From Theocolax elegans (lineage: Eukaryota > Arthropoda > Insecta > Hymenoptera > Cerocephalidae): a stretch of 64,000 nt of DNA. The notes under the pieces were generated by a model. The model made no database searches, had not been told where the DNA came from, and saw only the letters and a list, made by a program, of their open reading frames with translations. The DNA is taken from contig CM047425.1 in NCBI GenBank assembly GCA_026168455.1, positions 87,795,580 through 87,859,579 of the forward strand, given 5' to 3'. Positions 12,780 to 24,946 of the stretch are shown here, one piece after another. The translations under genes and the position numbers were made by a program. How positions within the stretch are numbered: position 1 is the first letter of the stretch; each line of letters starts with the position of its first letter.

Positions 12780-13610
12780 CTGAGGGTGAACATTTATAGT
12801 GAACGAGGAATCGAGGGAAATACTACCATAGGCCCACCAAACGAATAAAAACCAAGAACATAATGGAAGCTAATGAAGTTAGACCCTGCACACGACACGT
12901 TATGTACTGCAAAATACGTACGAGATTTGCAAGTTACACGCAGTAGTTTTTACTTTTATCTGTATGTACTAACCTATATAAATTATTTATATTATCATTT
13001 AGGCATATAAATGTATTATAAAGTTGCTAAATTTAGCACTTGGATTGCATAAAAAGTAAAGTTTATTAGCGTTTGTACTTGTGTATATATAAATACTATG
13101 AAGACACTTTTTTTTTACTTCCAACCGAACTAAATAAAGAATTCGATTATAATTTATAAAATATTATAGTATTTGAAAAAGTTCGAGATAACGTGTCTTT
13201 GTTCACAAATAATTGACCTTTGTGCAAAATTTGAAACTAAAATTCAATCGAATTTTCAAATCATTTATTAACAAAAACTGTTGATTATGTTACGCCAGGT
13301 TCACCATTTTCGTAAAGGATTTTTAAAAAACCCCTTAAAAAATGAATTTTAGTCTAAAATTTTTTCTCATACTTTTTCATATACTACTTATAATATTTTA
13401 TATATTATAATTGAATTCTTTGCTTACCTCGATTGATAAGGATAGGGAGGATAAAAGTTGACTTTGGCTACCCCGTTAAGTATAATTTATGACAAAAAGA
13501 AAATTACAAAATTTTTCAATACCAAAAAATGAGTGAGGTCTGGCAACGTCAGTTAGCATAAAGTACAAGTAATTTCCAGAGACACGTAGGAAGCCACTGT
13601 TGCAAATTAT
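12780..13610. other. AT-rich spacer
   Basis: No gene is supported. On the minus strand a pyrimidine-rich stretch leading to GAG|GTAAGC (junction near 13,428/13,429) resembles a recursive splice site but has GAG instead of CAG. The rest is AT-rich sequence with many stops. Confidence 0.5.
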
Positions 13611-13655
13611 TTTTATTTTTTTCTCTCTCTCGGTGATCGATTCCGACTGTACGAG

Positions 13656-13731
13656 CGGATTCAACATGAACGTGCTGCCGCCGCTGGATATTCACGCGCT
13701 CACGATTCAACAGAGTTCATCACGAAATATG
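13656..13731 (+). CDS. Candidate exon in an isolated GC-rich island
   Basis: A long T/C tract (about 13,608-13,631) with no AG until ACGAG at 13,651-13,655 precedes this 76-base segment, which ends ATATG|GTAATT (donor). Within an otherwise very AT-rich region of almost 4 kb this is a sharp GC-rich spot. From the ATG at 13,666 the frame gives MNVLPPLDIHALTIQQSSSR and two more codons, ending in phase 0. A second plus frame is also open, whereas all minus frames have stops. It could be a first coding exon or an internal exon. I recognise no protein family. Confidence 0.35.
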
Positions 13732-16600
13732 GTAATTTTCAAATTTCTTGTTTCCTCGGTTATTTTATAAGTTTCTTTCGTACGATCGAATTCTTTAAAA
13801 GAATTATTTAACTCGTCAAATTAATATATTAAATTATACTTGATGAAAAATGCTAAGTTTGTTTTCCATTTACAAAAGATTATGCTTACTCTACTTGTTA
13901 TTAAATACTTCATTCGTTGTAAAAGAATACTGGCAGTTTACTTTAGAGGCAGAATATGTAAAAAAATGTTCTTCATTTTATTATCAATGTACAAAGCAAA
14001 ATAATAAAATGCTAATTATAAAACTGCACACTAATAAACAATAAACTCTTTTTCAACACATAGTTTAATTTAACAAGCTTTAATTTTATGTGTGTTTCTT
14101 CTTAAAGGATGCAACTTCTAAAGATTACAAATTTATATGCATATAAAACCTTGACCTACAATCCAAACTGCAGGTATGCAAAAATAACTCAAATTTTTTT
14201 CGCTACAGAAATAAGAATATATACATACATCGTTCACATATATAATTATACTCAATTTTAGCTTACGAGCATCGTGTTACATTTACAATGTAAAGCAATC
14301 AAGGACTGAATGAATCATAAATGATGTTTGTAATTATAAATAAATGAAATAGTAAATTTTATGCTTATAACATAAAAATCAATTATTATGTTTAAAAATT
14401 AAATTGTATGTGCGACTGCTTATACTGTGAAAATTGTTACCATAAAGTAAATATAAAAATTGTTATTTTATACGCTTGGCTTTAAAAATAATCTGTTTGG
14501 TGTACCCCTTGCGTGTACATATTATATGATGGCTTACCTCTTATATAATATTGTTGATTTAAAAGACTTTATTTTACATCAAGTCGGTCGTGACATAAAT
14601 AAAGTGCAAACTTTTGTAATTATGAAATGCACATAATGGTATGATTTCTTTACACCTGACTGTCTTTAAAAAAAAAATTAATAAATATTAATTTAAGTTT
14701 AAATGCATAAAAAATATAATATAATTTTCATCAAATTGATAGTAATAATAAATCGAACTTTCCAAAAATAACCATTTATTATTTATAGGTGATTAACAGA
14801 ACTGTAAATCATACATTGTAAAATTCATATGTAAAAAATGAATAATTAATATCGGAATTGTTTACATTATTTACGTATGCAAGATAATTAGTAGTAAACC
14901 AGATTTCCTTGTATGACCTTGAGCAACTAATTAAAGTAATGACATACATCATTTAAGAAAAAGTAAAACAAAAACTGTTAAACTATCAAGCTCACCTCGG
15001 ACATTGATTACCCATCGAAAAAATCGTTAAGGCTGAGGTGAAACCCGGACGTCGATAAATCGATCAACTTTTAATACACATTTTACTTTCTAATAAAGGG
15101 AAACAACTTGTCGAGCAAATACGCCCAGCAAACGAGCGATCGTCGAGGGACACTCAAGCTAGTTAATCTGACTAATGGAAAAATAGTTTAACAAAACACG
15201 TGGGAATCGCGTCACGTTTATTACTCGCTAGGTCTATATTGATTTCTTTACGTATAGTTAACCGCGAAGAGACGGCGATGTTTCATAAAAGTATACAGAC
15301 TCATACATAACACAACTGTATAACATAACATTTAATAGACATTGACTCGGTTTTGCGTCTTCTTATACAGAAAATACTACTAAATATCTAAGTTTTTGGT
15401 ATCGATCAGACGTCAATCAATAAGATTAACGTTTCGTAGTTTTATTTGACATTTGATGTCATACTAATGTTAAAGGGTAATAAGTGTCAATCGATCGGGA
15501 TATTTTTAGTTTTCTTCGCATATCGATCGCTCCTTCGTTATATTATTAAATGGTTATAATCGTGCTAATTCGAATTAGGTTAAAGATGGATGAATTGTGT
15601 TTATTGAGAGAAAGTCCAATGTCGATTTAACGTAGCTAATTTATCCCATCTCCATTGCGTATTATCTTATACATTTAAAGTGAACTAGCCGTAAAAGGCT
15701 ACCAACAAACTTTCGTGCTTTATCGATCCTCCTTTATAATTTATTTATATACCTTGGTTTTATCGCGATAAACCGACAATTTATCCGATATAATATTCGT
15801 AATTGAGTACAAGGGAAATCGATTAACTAAAATTGATTTTACTCATATATGCGGTTGCAGGCTATCTCTATAGATACTCATACTTCTGTCTATGCCTAAT
15901 ATAAAAAGTTATCTATAAATAATTTACTAGAACGTAATTAAAATTTCACATTGCCTATATATAAGCTTGACCTTTTCCAGTATATACCTGCTTCACTTTA
16001 TTCTTGTAAAACACCCATAAATTTAGCGTTAGGCGTTTTCTACAGATGTGTAAACACTATTATTTAATTTACAGGCGTTCGATTATTGAATCATTTTAAT
16101 TAACAAGTAAATTGATGCCTAATGTAAATATTAATAATATAATGTCTGCGAAATCAATTTTATTGTAAAGACAACATTTATATATGGGTTTATCCAAATG
16201 GAAAATCATAGCTTTATTATATCAACGACATTTTTCAGTCATTTTTATTAATGTCAAAATATAAATAAAAATTTGTGCAGAAAGCATGCGTATATACAGT
16301 TCATCAATTTTTGCTACTCCAATTTATATGATTCGATTCTAAGTACCTCATCATTGCTAATGCAGCAAAATTGATAATATAAGAACAGAATATTTTTTCT
16401 TATCAGTGAATTATTTTCCGATTTATTTATTTGAAGCCCTGATGATGAAAATTGGCAAATAATTTTAAGGTTGCAATTATCAAGAAAATATAAAGGCTTA
16501 CTTTGATTTATTAAATTATTGAGATTAATAACCGATAAAATTCACAAAATTCCTTCTGAGAGCAAGACACATTTTACGAGGTACATAAAAACCCATATTA
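13732..16600. other. AT-rich desert
   Basis: Almost 3 kb of AT-rich sequence with a modest rise in GC at 14,990-15,250. CTGCAG|GTATGC at 14,171-14,179 and TAG|GTGATT near 14,789 resemble overlapping acceptor-donor sites but have mediocre pyrimidine tracts. The 64-codon frame at 13,850 has no recognisable feature. No gene or repeat family is supported. Confidence 0.55.
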
Positions 16601-17484
16601 GCAGATAGGGAAATAAAATAAGGAAAAGCACGACGTTGGTGGAGTATATCTCGTTTGCGAGCAAGCAACACCCTGGTCAAAAACGAGTTTCACCAAAATT
16701 CTCTTCCCCCTCGCGTGCGCCTACATGTGCGCATCTCGAGAAAAAATAAGAAGCTTAGGACGTCCCCTTAATTTCCTTAAACGAAAAAAATATCCGTAGA
16801 ACTCGAATCGCGATCGGTAAGTCCCTCGCAGCATCACGTCCGAAATCGGCCCTCTTGAAGATCCCCAGAGAGGAAATCGGGGAGGCTTCGCATGAAATAA
16901 AAGACCACGATTGGCCCGAAAACAAAGAGACGAAAGGAAAGGAAGCGAAACGCGAGTAAAAAAGGGAAGAAGCAAAGCCAAACGGACTGCAAAAAGAGAA
17001 AAAATAAAAATAAGAAAACGAAGAGAGCGAAACCAAGAGAGACTCGAGCACCTGCTCTCGTTCCTCCCGGTGCAAAACAATCTCGGTATAACGCGAGCAC
17101 TCGGGAGGCGGCTACATTAATCGAACGCGTGCCTGGAATCACTTTCGCGCGGGTTTTTGCATCGTCCTGCAACCAGCCGGTTTTATTTCACGAGCGATAA
17201 CAGGATTTTCTTTGAGAGCGCGCACACCAACCTTTTACGGATGGGGGATCGTTTTGTCCTCGAAAAAATCGAAATGTAATAAAGGGATTTGACTGTGTAA
17301 CCATGTGATTGCGCCATTATCGTAAGAGGATTTTCTTCGTTTCGCTGCAGCGAGGGATTGTTGTCAGAGGACATTCCTTTGACAGTCGAAGAAATACAGT
17401 TGACGTTTATTCAGTTACGACAGATTCATTTTTACACAAGGCTAAACGAACGATATATATTTCGTTTGATCGAAACTTATTTAA
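16601..17484. other. CpG hill with purine-biased plus strand
   Basis: Positions 16,900-17,050 are strongly purine-biased on the plus strand, giving Lys/Arg-rich plus frames and Phe/Leu/Ser-rich minus frames that are not credible proteins. A good acceptor-like site (TTTCGCTGCAG, ending 17,351) occurs without a matching donor. GTAAGTCC at 16,816 is donor-like. No gene is assigned. Confidence 0.45.
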
Positions 17485-17514
17485 TGTGTGTGTGTATATA
17501 TATATATATATATA
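17485..17514. repeat. (TG)n(TA)n microsatellite
   Basis: A short TG run passes directly into about ten TA steps. It is a simple repeat with no further meaning visible. Confidence 0.9.
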
Positions 17515-17959
17515 CACCATTTTACGTTGATTATCTTATTCTGTAAATTCTTCAAGTAAAAGTAGAAACGATTTACGAATCTTTTAAAAATATGTAACAG
17601 TAATAAATTCAGATAATTAAATAATTTAATTAACATAAAAGTAAAATTTAATCTCTATGTACAATAGAATAGTTAATCAAATAATAATAGCAAAAAAAAT
17701 AGGCAAATTTTAAATAATTTATTCAAGCACAACGTTTTGGTCGTCGAGGAATTGTGATTAAATTCAAAAAGTAGGATAAAAAAGGAGGTTGGCTGCTCTC
17801 TTTGTAGATTCGAAAGCAAAAACCCAAGAAACCGTGAAATCGTGTACATTATTAAAGCTAATGCGAACACCGATAAAATAGAAACGATTGCCATAGGGGC
17901 TGAGTACTGCGAGTCCTCGAAAATCAAAAGCCTCTTACTCCGGGGGACTACAGCTTCAT

Positions 17960-18370
17960 CAAGTGCAATCTATTTACGTATACAACCGAGAGGCAAATAC
18001 CTCGAAAGTTAAAGCGAGTCCAAAGGTAGAAGGGGGAGAGGGGGGAGGGGTGGAGGAGCGGGAGAGAAGCTTAAAGCGCGAGCGTAAAAGGGGCATTAGA
18101 GACGCGGCGAAGCCTTCTAACGACGGTGCGGAATTGCTCGCCGCTGTACGCGCGCAAGAGACAACTTTTTCAGGTTTCCCCCCGGTACTTTGGATGTTTT
18201 ATTTATCGAGGGCTCTTCTCCCGGTAGAGCTAAAGCGGCTTCCAGACGGCCGGTTCCGAGGTGGCTGCTCCTCTCGTGTACTCTTTATCGCGTTTAGCGC
18301 GTTCTTTTGTAAGACGACTTCGGATGCCCGAGGGTAGCAGCGCTTTACCGTACTTTTTCCTAACCGATTG
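17960..18370. other. CpG- and G-rich hill
   Basis: GC-rich and purine-biased at 18,010-18,110. A 124-codon plus frame crosses it, containing CTTTTTCAG|GTTTCC (acceptor-like, near 18,170). The frame is Glu/Arg/Lys-rich where the DNA is G/A-rich and resembles no family I know. Not called as a gene. Confidence 0.4.
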
Positions 18371-18376
18371 ACTTAC

Positions 18377-18492
18377 CTCAGCCCTCTGATGGATACGGCA
18401 ATCGCATGGTCTTTAGGCGATCGCGGAACCTTACAATTTTCGGTCAGAGTTCCTTCGGTCCTTCGACTTGGAAAAACATCCGATCTTTTCAT
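18377..18492 (-). CDS. Candidate exon with a consensus donor, unknown protein
   Basis: Minus strand. A frame from the ATG at 18,492-18,490 runs 38 codons plus two bases to CTGAG|GTAAGT, a perfect donor. It begins MKRSDVFPSRRTEGTLTENC and ends near AVSIRGL. Both other minus frames contain stops across the segment, so only one reading is possible. The frame stays open for about 16 codons upstream of the ATG, so the segment could be a first coding exon or the 3' part of a longer exon. An acceptor-like site with overlapping donor lies upstream at 18,854/18,855. No family recognised. Confidence 0.3.
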
Positions 18493-18848
18493 AGGTAATT
18501 GCTTACGGTAAACTTTACAAGCTTTAATATCAGCGAAACATCAAGCGAAACATTCTCATTAATTCGATTGACATTTATTTAATTACATTATACTGTACCA
18601 AAAATAATATTGTTTATATTAAATATTATAACATTTGCTATATAATATTTAAACCTTACGTTACACAAATTTACAATACAATACTTTTAATCAAAATAAT
18701 ACTTCCAGATGATCTCTGTTAAACGTTTCTATCAAGTAATTCAAATTTACATTGTATTTTTAAATCGATCAATAAAATCTTGAATATAAAAATTAATTTA
18801 AACCATAGGGGCATTACTCACGGTTTGCAGAGAAACAGAATCATCCTA

Positions 18849-18880
18849 ACGTACCTGCAACATAAAAAATTATCCATTGT
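18849..18880 (-). other. Candidate recursive splice site (-)
   Basis: On the minus strand a T-rich tract leads to TTGCAG (18,860-18,855), followed directly by GTACGT (18,854-18,849). Acceptor and donor overlap as in recursive splice sites. It lies 360 bases upstream of the minus-strand exon candidate at 18,377-18,492, so it could equally be an acceptor of the same gene. Confidence 0.25.
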
Positions 18881-18974
18881 AAGGCTTTGTTTAAATCTTC
18901 TACATTTTCATCAGAAGACAGTGTAAATATAAGTTTATATATATTGTCACCCAAACCAACCAAAAAGTCCAGTT

Positions 18975-19350
18975 TATTGTAACGAGGGAATAAAAGTACT
19001 TTTTACTCCCGGTAGTCATTTTCGGGATTCACTTTTTACTCCATTCACTTGCCGTTAATATTTCAAATAGTGATCAACACATTTGCAGTTAATACTTGAA
19101 ATTTTTTGAGCATAAGGAGACAAAAAAATAATAAAAACATTAAAATTTAAATTCATATTATTAAAAAAATATTAAATTGTCATTACTGTCAAATAAATGA
19201 CTTTTTAGAAGATGATTTGTGTGAAAAATGTTATATACACTTCGGGAGTAAAAGGCGATTATTCACATAGATTAATTACTACCCTCGCTAAAACTTGGGC
19301 AGCAAAGCAACTTTCATCCGCGGAAATAAACGCCTATTTTATTCCCTTAG
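18975..19350. repeat. Region with inverted GGGARTAAAA motifs, possible relic element
   Basis: The motif GGGARTAAAA or its complement occurs about five times in alternating orientation: near 18,986, 19,000, 19,030, 19,243 and 19,335. The outer pair (GAGGGAATAAAA on the left, TTTTATTCCCTT on the right) are inverted. A foldback or MITE relic is possible. Ends and target duplication cannot be set. Confidence 0.3.
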
Positions 19351-20640
19351 TGCATAAATAACTGTTATAAACAGCTGGAAAGTATCGGTTTATTCTAACA
19401 CAAATGAAGATGGCATGTAAATCATAATTAAATTGTATCCATCGTGTCTGTATATCAAAGTCATAAAGGACTAATTTCAATTACTGCAGCAACGACTAAT
19501 GGATGCCATAGGGAGAAGAAAATCTCTAACGAATTACAGAAACGGATCCGTTGAAAACAAAATAACACGAGTGCTTCAACATTACCATCAACGATCGGGA
19601 AAAACATTCGTTAAAATCTACTGCGTTAGCCATAAAGAAAAAAGAATCGATAAGGAAGGGAAACGTTCCATACAATTTCACGTATCGATATCGACATTTT
19701 TCGAGTCTCTATTTCTCATGGAATTTTTTCTTGTGTCTAGATACATGTACGCGTATGTCTATACGTAGAAGGAGACGCCGCGTCGGTTGAATTAATCGTC
19801 GTCGTCGTCGACGACGTCTTTTCATATTTTCTCCGGTGGCGTTGGAGAAGCCTGCGATTGGTTTCTTTTGCCAACATCCACCTCGGTGCGAGGATTATCG
19901 AGCGCAGACGTAGGAAGTGGAGGGACGATGAAAATAAAAGAACCGACCGCCGGCGAAATAACCAAGAGCGTCGACACTGAAAAAGTAGAAGTATCCCAGA
20001 CATTTTTACTGTAACGACACGATTCTCATATCTTTATGTTTCACTGTTACAAGAGTTGTTGATTTTTATTACTATCCTGCATTTTCGAGTGTTGGCGTGT
20101 AGCGAAAAATAGTTTCAATTTTTTTAATATAATGCTGATACTATAAAACTGACAAATTTTGTGAAATTAAATTTTATGTACTCTAATATATATTATAAAA
20201 TATTTTAAACTAATAATAGCACTATTATAATTTAATTGCACTCGGATTACGAGTAAGTGATATTCAATTATCTTTTTAAAAACAGCAATTATTAAATTCT
20301 ATTTACAATTCTTGGCATTTTTTCTTTTATGTTTAAATAACGTTTTTATTGGCTTGCTACTAAATTCCAATTTTTTCGACTCTGATATCGTCAGGTTTGG
20401 AGAACTTTGATTATATTCGAATATCTTTAGTTGATATAAATTGTACTTTTTGTAAAATAAATAATGAAAATTATTTGCATTAAAACTATTTAAATATTTA
20501 AACACAAATTGTTAAAATTCATAGTCTTTTTAATTATATATTAATTTTAGGTTATGGAACGTTTGTAAGTTTGCATTATATGTTTTCTTATTTTTAATAT
20601 AAAGTAATATAAAATAAAGAGCAATAAAATAGCTTAGATA
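19351..20640. other. Mixed spacer
   Basis: AT-rich except a hill at 19,740-20,000 that carries a GTCGTCGTCGACGACG palindrome near 19,801. Plus and minus frames of 88 to 89 codons show no family signature. No gene supported. Confidence 0.5.
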
Positions 20641-20799
20641 GTGGAAAGTGTAAAAGTGATTGGATCAAAAGTCAGAAATTTGAATGTCTGAAAAATAATC
20701 TACCTGTTAATCATTTTAAAAAAATTACTATATTTTTGTAACAGATTTTGCCAATATCCTTATATAAAAAAGTGACTGCCGGATTTTGTGAAGCCAAGT

Positions 20800-20890
20800 G
20801 AAACGGCTATGTGATTGGTTTACGTTTTGCGCATGCGTTTAGAACATTGTACGTTAGATTTGGCAGCGCGGGAAAAACGTAATGTTTGAA
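20800..20890 (+). promoter_or_regulatory. Promoter-like motif cluster (CCAAT, NRF1, E2F types)
   Basis: Within 64 bases lie ATTGG (20,814-20,818, inverted CCAAT), TGCGCATGCG (20,828-20,837, NRF1/EWG core) and GCGCGGGAAAAA (20,866-20,877, E2F/DP type). This spacing and trio are usual for TATA-less promoters of growth and cell-cycle genes in animals. The cluster stands alone in AT-rich DNA. No open frame follows closely, so a non-coding first exon or chance are both possible. Confidence 0.3.
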
Positions 20891-21299
20891 TTTTCTTGAC
20901 AAAATCAGAGTATAATAAATCATGAATAAATATATTATTGAAAATTGTTGTTTTAAGTAAATAAGACAGTGTAATATTTCAAATATTGACTGCTGAAAAA
21001 CGCAAGAGCGCGCGGAGCGCGCATGGTTAATTCTAGTTTATATAAAATATTATACATTATAGCAAGTATATATTTTCCAATAATTTTCTCAAGAAAATTT
21101 TTGTATATTACATATTTAAAAAGTACACTTTTTTGGTTTAATAAATTTCTTTAAATGAGTACCTTAGTGGCGGTAAATATAGTGGATAACAAAACAAACT
21201 ATGTGTATTTATGTCTTGAAAAAGTAGCCGTGTTTAAAATAGGCATAGACTACACCTTTTGCACGCAGAGATACAGTTCTCAATCCCGTAAAGTTGAAT

Positions 21300-21860
21300 G
21301 AATTACGAGGCAAAGTTTTACAAAAGAATAAAGTAAACACCGACCAATTCGAGTCTTACAAAACAAAACCAGTCGTTTGAGAGGGTACACCAACTAATGA
21401 ACAGAAGGAGCGAACGGGAAAACCGCCAGTAGGGAGACATCGAGGCCGCAAAAAAAATTGGTAAAAAATAATCAAGAGAAAAATAGTAGGAAAGAGGAAA
21501 AAAAAGAAGATGGAAAAAAGAAAAAAGAAGGTGCAGTAGAGAAAGGTAGGGTAGTCGAAGGGAAAGCTAGATAGAAAATGGTAAAGTTAAAAGGAAAAGG
21601 CGCGAAGGACGGGATAGGAAGAAATACGGAAAAAGCACGTAGGAGATAGTAGAAGAACGGGATGATTATATAGCCTGGGTAGTTCACTGATTTTACGCTG
21701 CCGTGAGAGAGAAGGAAGAAAGAGCCGGCGGAGTCGTTCGTTCGGCTGGAGGCTTGCCAAATGCACTTAGCGTTCTATCAGTGGCCTCTGTATAAGTTCG
21801 GCGATCGCGAACGTGGAAGCCCTCCCGGTCTCTACCTTCTTTTTACCCCCGACATTTCTC
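21300..21860. other. Purine-rich tract and CpG hill
   Basis: Positions 21,440-21,665 are overwhelmingly A and G on the plus strand, with GAAAAAAG, GGAAAA and AGTAGGA-type steps. This explains the Phe/Ser/Pro-rich minus frame. To the right the sequence becomes CpG-richer, with a long pyrimidine tract (21,821-21,895). Confidence 0.6.
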
Positions 21861-21899
21861 GGTGCTTTTCCCGTCCTTCGAAGCCCTAGCCCGAGAGCA

Positions 21900-22264
21900 T
21901 TTCAGAGATAGCCTTGTATTTACTACCGGAGATAGGGAGATCCTGTTTTCCCGATTTCATGCCGCGCGAACACAAAAACAAACGAGGGGTGAGCACCCTG
22001 TGTTACCAGTGTCTTCTCTTTTCCCGAGCTTCCAAAGGTTTTGCTTGCTTTCCCTGACAAAACCGGACAATTTTCATAATCGTCAAATTCCTTGTTTTTT
22101 CTTCTCCGATGAGATCATCCGCAAACATAAACCGAGATATTTTTCTAAATGCGTTTCTTTGATTATATTACTTGGTATTTTTATATTTTATACTACATCT
22201 GTTTTCGATTTGTTGGTAATACTGGCGGTTAACTTTTTCGCATTATTATTGAAACTACTCCAAG
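21900..22264 (+). CDS. Candidate exon with hydrophobic end, unknown protein
   Basis: A long pyrimidine tract ends in TTCGAAG near 21,882, and one plus frame then stays open to CTCCAAG|GTAAAT at 22,264 (the stop TAA lies in the putative donor). The frame has no ATG. Its last third is hydrophobic, with two likely membrane segments (around CVSLIILLGIFIFYTT and VILAVNFFALLLKLL). It crosses from CpG-rich into AT-rich DNA without a stop, which is unusual here. Exact start and family are unknown, and chance cannot be excluded. Confidence 0.22.
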
Positions 22265-24300
22265 GTAAATAAATTGCGAGGATAAAGTGTTTTTTGTTTC
22301 ACATACAATTAATTTTGAGGTATTTATTATTAGGATGATAAGTTTTTAGTTAAGTTACAATATAATAAGTACAAGTATCTAGAGCTTTGGGGAACTATTC
22401 AAACAAATTTGAGAATGCCTTGCGGCTTCGTTCAGAGAGCTGATTCATTAGATCAAAAGAGCTTGTAATATACACTGAATGATTCGATCGTTAAGGTCTG
22501 TTACATCGGAATGCGAGGCAACGGTCAAATTGAAACAGAATTAAATCAATTACGTTTACATTCAAGCACGAAGAATTTAGAATGTTAAATTTAATTAGCT
22601 GAATCCTGTTGATTTCCATTCTTCATAATATCGAAACGAACATCAATGTTATGGAAAAGAGTTGCTGTACATTTACTATATTATACCTTATTATCTCCAT
22701 TCGCACTTTAATATCCATTATAACACACATTTAATCAAATTATTTTAAACATTGTTGTTTTTAGGATAAATAAGGCAACAGTACAAAAAAAATTTATTTT
22801 AAAATATTAAAGTTTACATTTAACACGAAACTACAGACATAGGAAACAAAGAAAAGAAGATTCAAATGTATAAAATTAATGAATTTCCGGTTGTCAACAA
22901 GTCTAACGAAAATGACTACGATAACAATGTTGTTTATATAAACTGTCGTGTATTTTGAAAATTACTGCGTTTATGCGATCGGTCAAGGAAAAAAAAAGAA
23001 TTAATTGCACAACATCGCTCATCGCACTACTATGTTTGTACTCGTCATTCTGTACATCACATTTGTTACGTACCATAGAAATTTGCATTATTCTGTATTA
23101 ATACGCTCGTTACATTATTGCGACACGAGTTGTACATGCATTAAACATCAGGCTCGAGGACTTGTGTACAATCAACACAATTTAACAACAATACTGTTTT
23201 TGCTCCTTTACATTAACAACTTTATTAACCTTTATGATTTTCGAAAGTCTCAGGAACAGCGTAAAAATAAAAAGATATATGTTGTACGAGATAAAGTGCA
23301 CGGATGCTTTCTTTTCTAGATACGCTGGAAGTGGCCTTTTAGTACACCGATCTCTACTTTTACGGAAGAAAGGTTTTTTAAGTGAATGCGGTTTACTTGG
23401 ACTGAAAAATGTCGACTAATAGGTTTATTATGAGTGCATCTGTTTTCTTTAATCAATGGGTTTTTAATAACGTCCCTCTTTTCATCAGGATGGTTTTACT
23501 CTTTTCTATTCGAAGCACCGGATTAGCTACTTTTATAAGTATATTCATTGAATTTCATAGGTTTATCTTAACATGTCTTTATATAAAGATTAAAATAAAA
23601 TTAATTGTAATATCAATTTTTATTTTACAACCAAATGAAATATAATTATTGGATATAACAAAATTATCCAACTTTTTTAAAATTGTTTATATTTTGCACT
23701 AATTTAATTGAGATGATTATTACAAGTAAAAAACTCTCTCAAAACATGATTTAACATTTCAGAATTTGAACAAAACGATTTAATAAAATAAAGAAAATTA
23801 ATCATTTGATTTCAACATTCATCCATTTTAAACTATATTTTTTTCTCAAAATCACCTTGTTGAAATTTTCTATAATTTCGACAGTATTATATTCATTCAA
23901 TTAGATTTAGAGATATGAGTAATCAAAAATTCCATCTAAAAATATATAATGCTCAATATAATTACGTTAATTATAAATCTTTTAAGCTAAAAAAATAGAG
24001 ATCAACTTTATTTTTATTAATTTTTGACAAATCGAAAATTGTGAATAAAACAAAATTGAATGAATAGATGTAAAATTGTTCGGTAGATCGAAAATACAAC
24101 GGTATACATACATACATATATACACACAAAGGCACAAATATTCTAAAAACGTTCAGGGACTCTAGACATCTCAAAATATACTTCTAACATGTTTTTAATA
24201 AATCGAAAAATTTTACTTTTTCAAAGCTTCCTTTACGAGGAAGCAATATGCATAAGGAAAACTTTCAATATACTCCGAATTCATGTAAATCATATAAATG
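22265..24300. other. AT-rich spacer with unexplained frames
   Basis: A 104-codon plus frame at 23,005-23,319 (alternative start codon, hydrophobic, Leu/Ile/His-rich) and two overlapping shorter frames to 23,645 are long for such AT-rich sequence. They have no recognisable domain and no clear splice signals. The rest holds only AT-rich sequence. Confidence 0.45.
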
Positions 24301-24946
24301 TGTATTCAACGAAGCGCGATTAATAAAGTGCATCGGCGAGGTAGAAAAACCTGGAATGAGTCAGGGAGCACGATAACGTTGAAAGTGCACGTAATAGCAT
24401 AAAAATAAACTATCACAACGAAGTAAAAGCAAACATTGAGTTTCGAGGCGTTATATATGAATTATCTTCTGACAATCGTCGGGTGTCTACAAAGCATGAT
24501 TAGAAGGAGCACGCGAGGGCCTCGTTTGAATCGCGCGGGTAAATCGCAGGTTGAAGTTGATAAATCTTCGAGGTCATTCTGTAAAGAAAGAACGTGGTTC
24601 GGGTGATAAAGTCCAAATTCTTTAAAAATAGGTGAGAATAGTATTCTAAGAATTTCGCAGTATGAGACAAAATATTTTATTGTATATATATAAATTTAAT
24701 CGGTCTTTACGAGCTAACTTGCGTCTATTCAATAGATTCAATATTGTGCAAACCCTCGTTTTTAACAACTTACTTGCATATCGCTAAATTTTAAATGTTG
24801 CAAGAGGTGTTAGAAATTTAAATAAAGTAGGATCGAGAAAAAAAAATCAACGTAAAAAATATAAAATCAAAATATTTTATGTACGATACACGCAGAGTGT
24901 AAAGTAATATATAACATTGCATTTATTTTATTATTTGTTCATTAGT

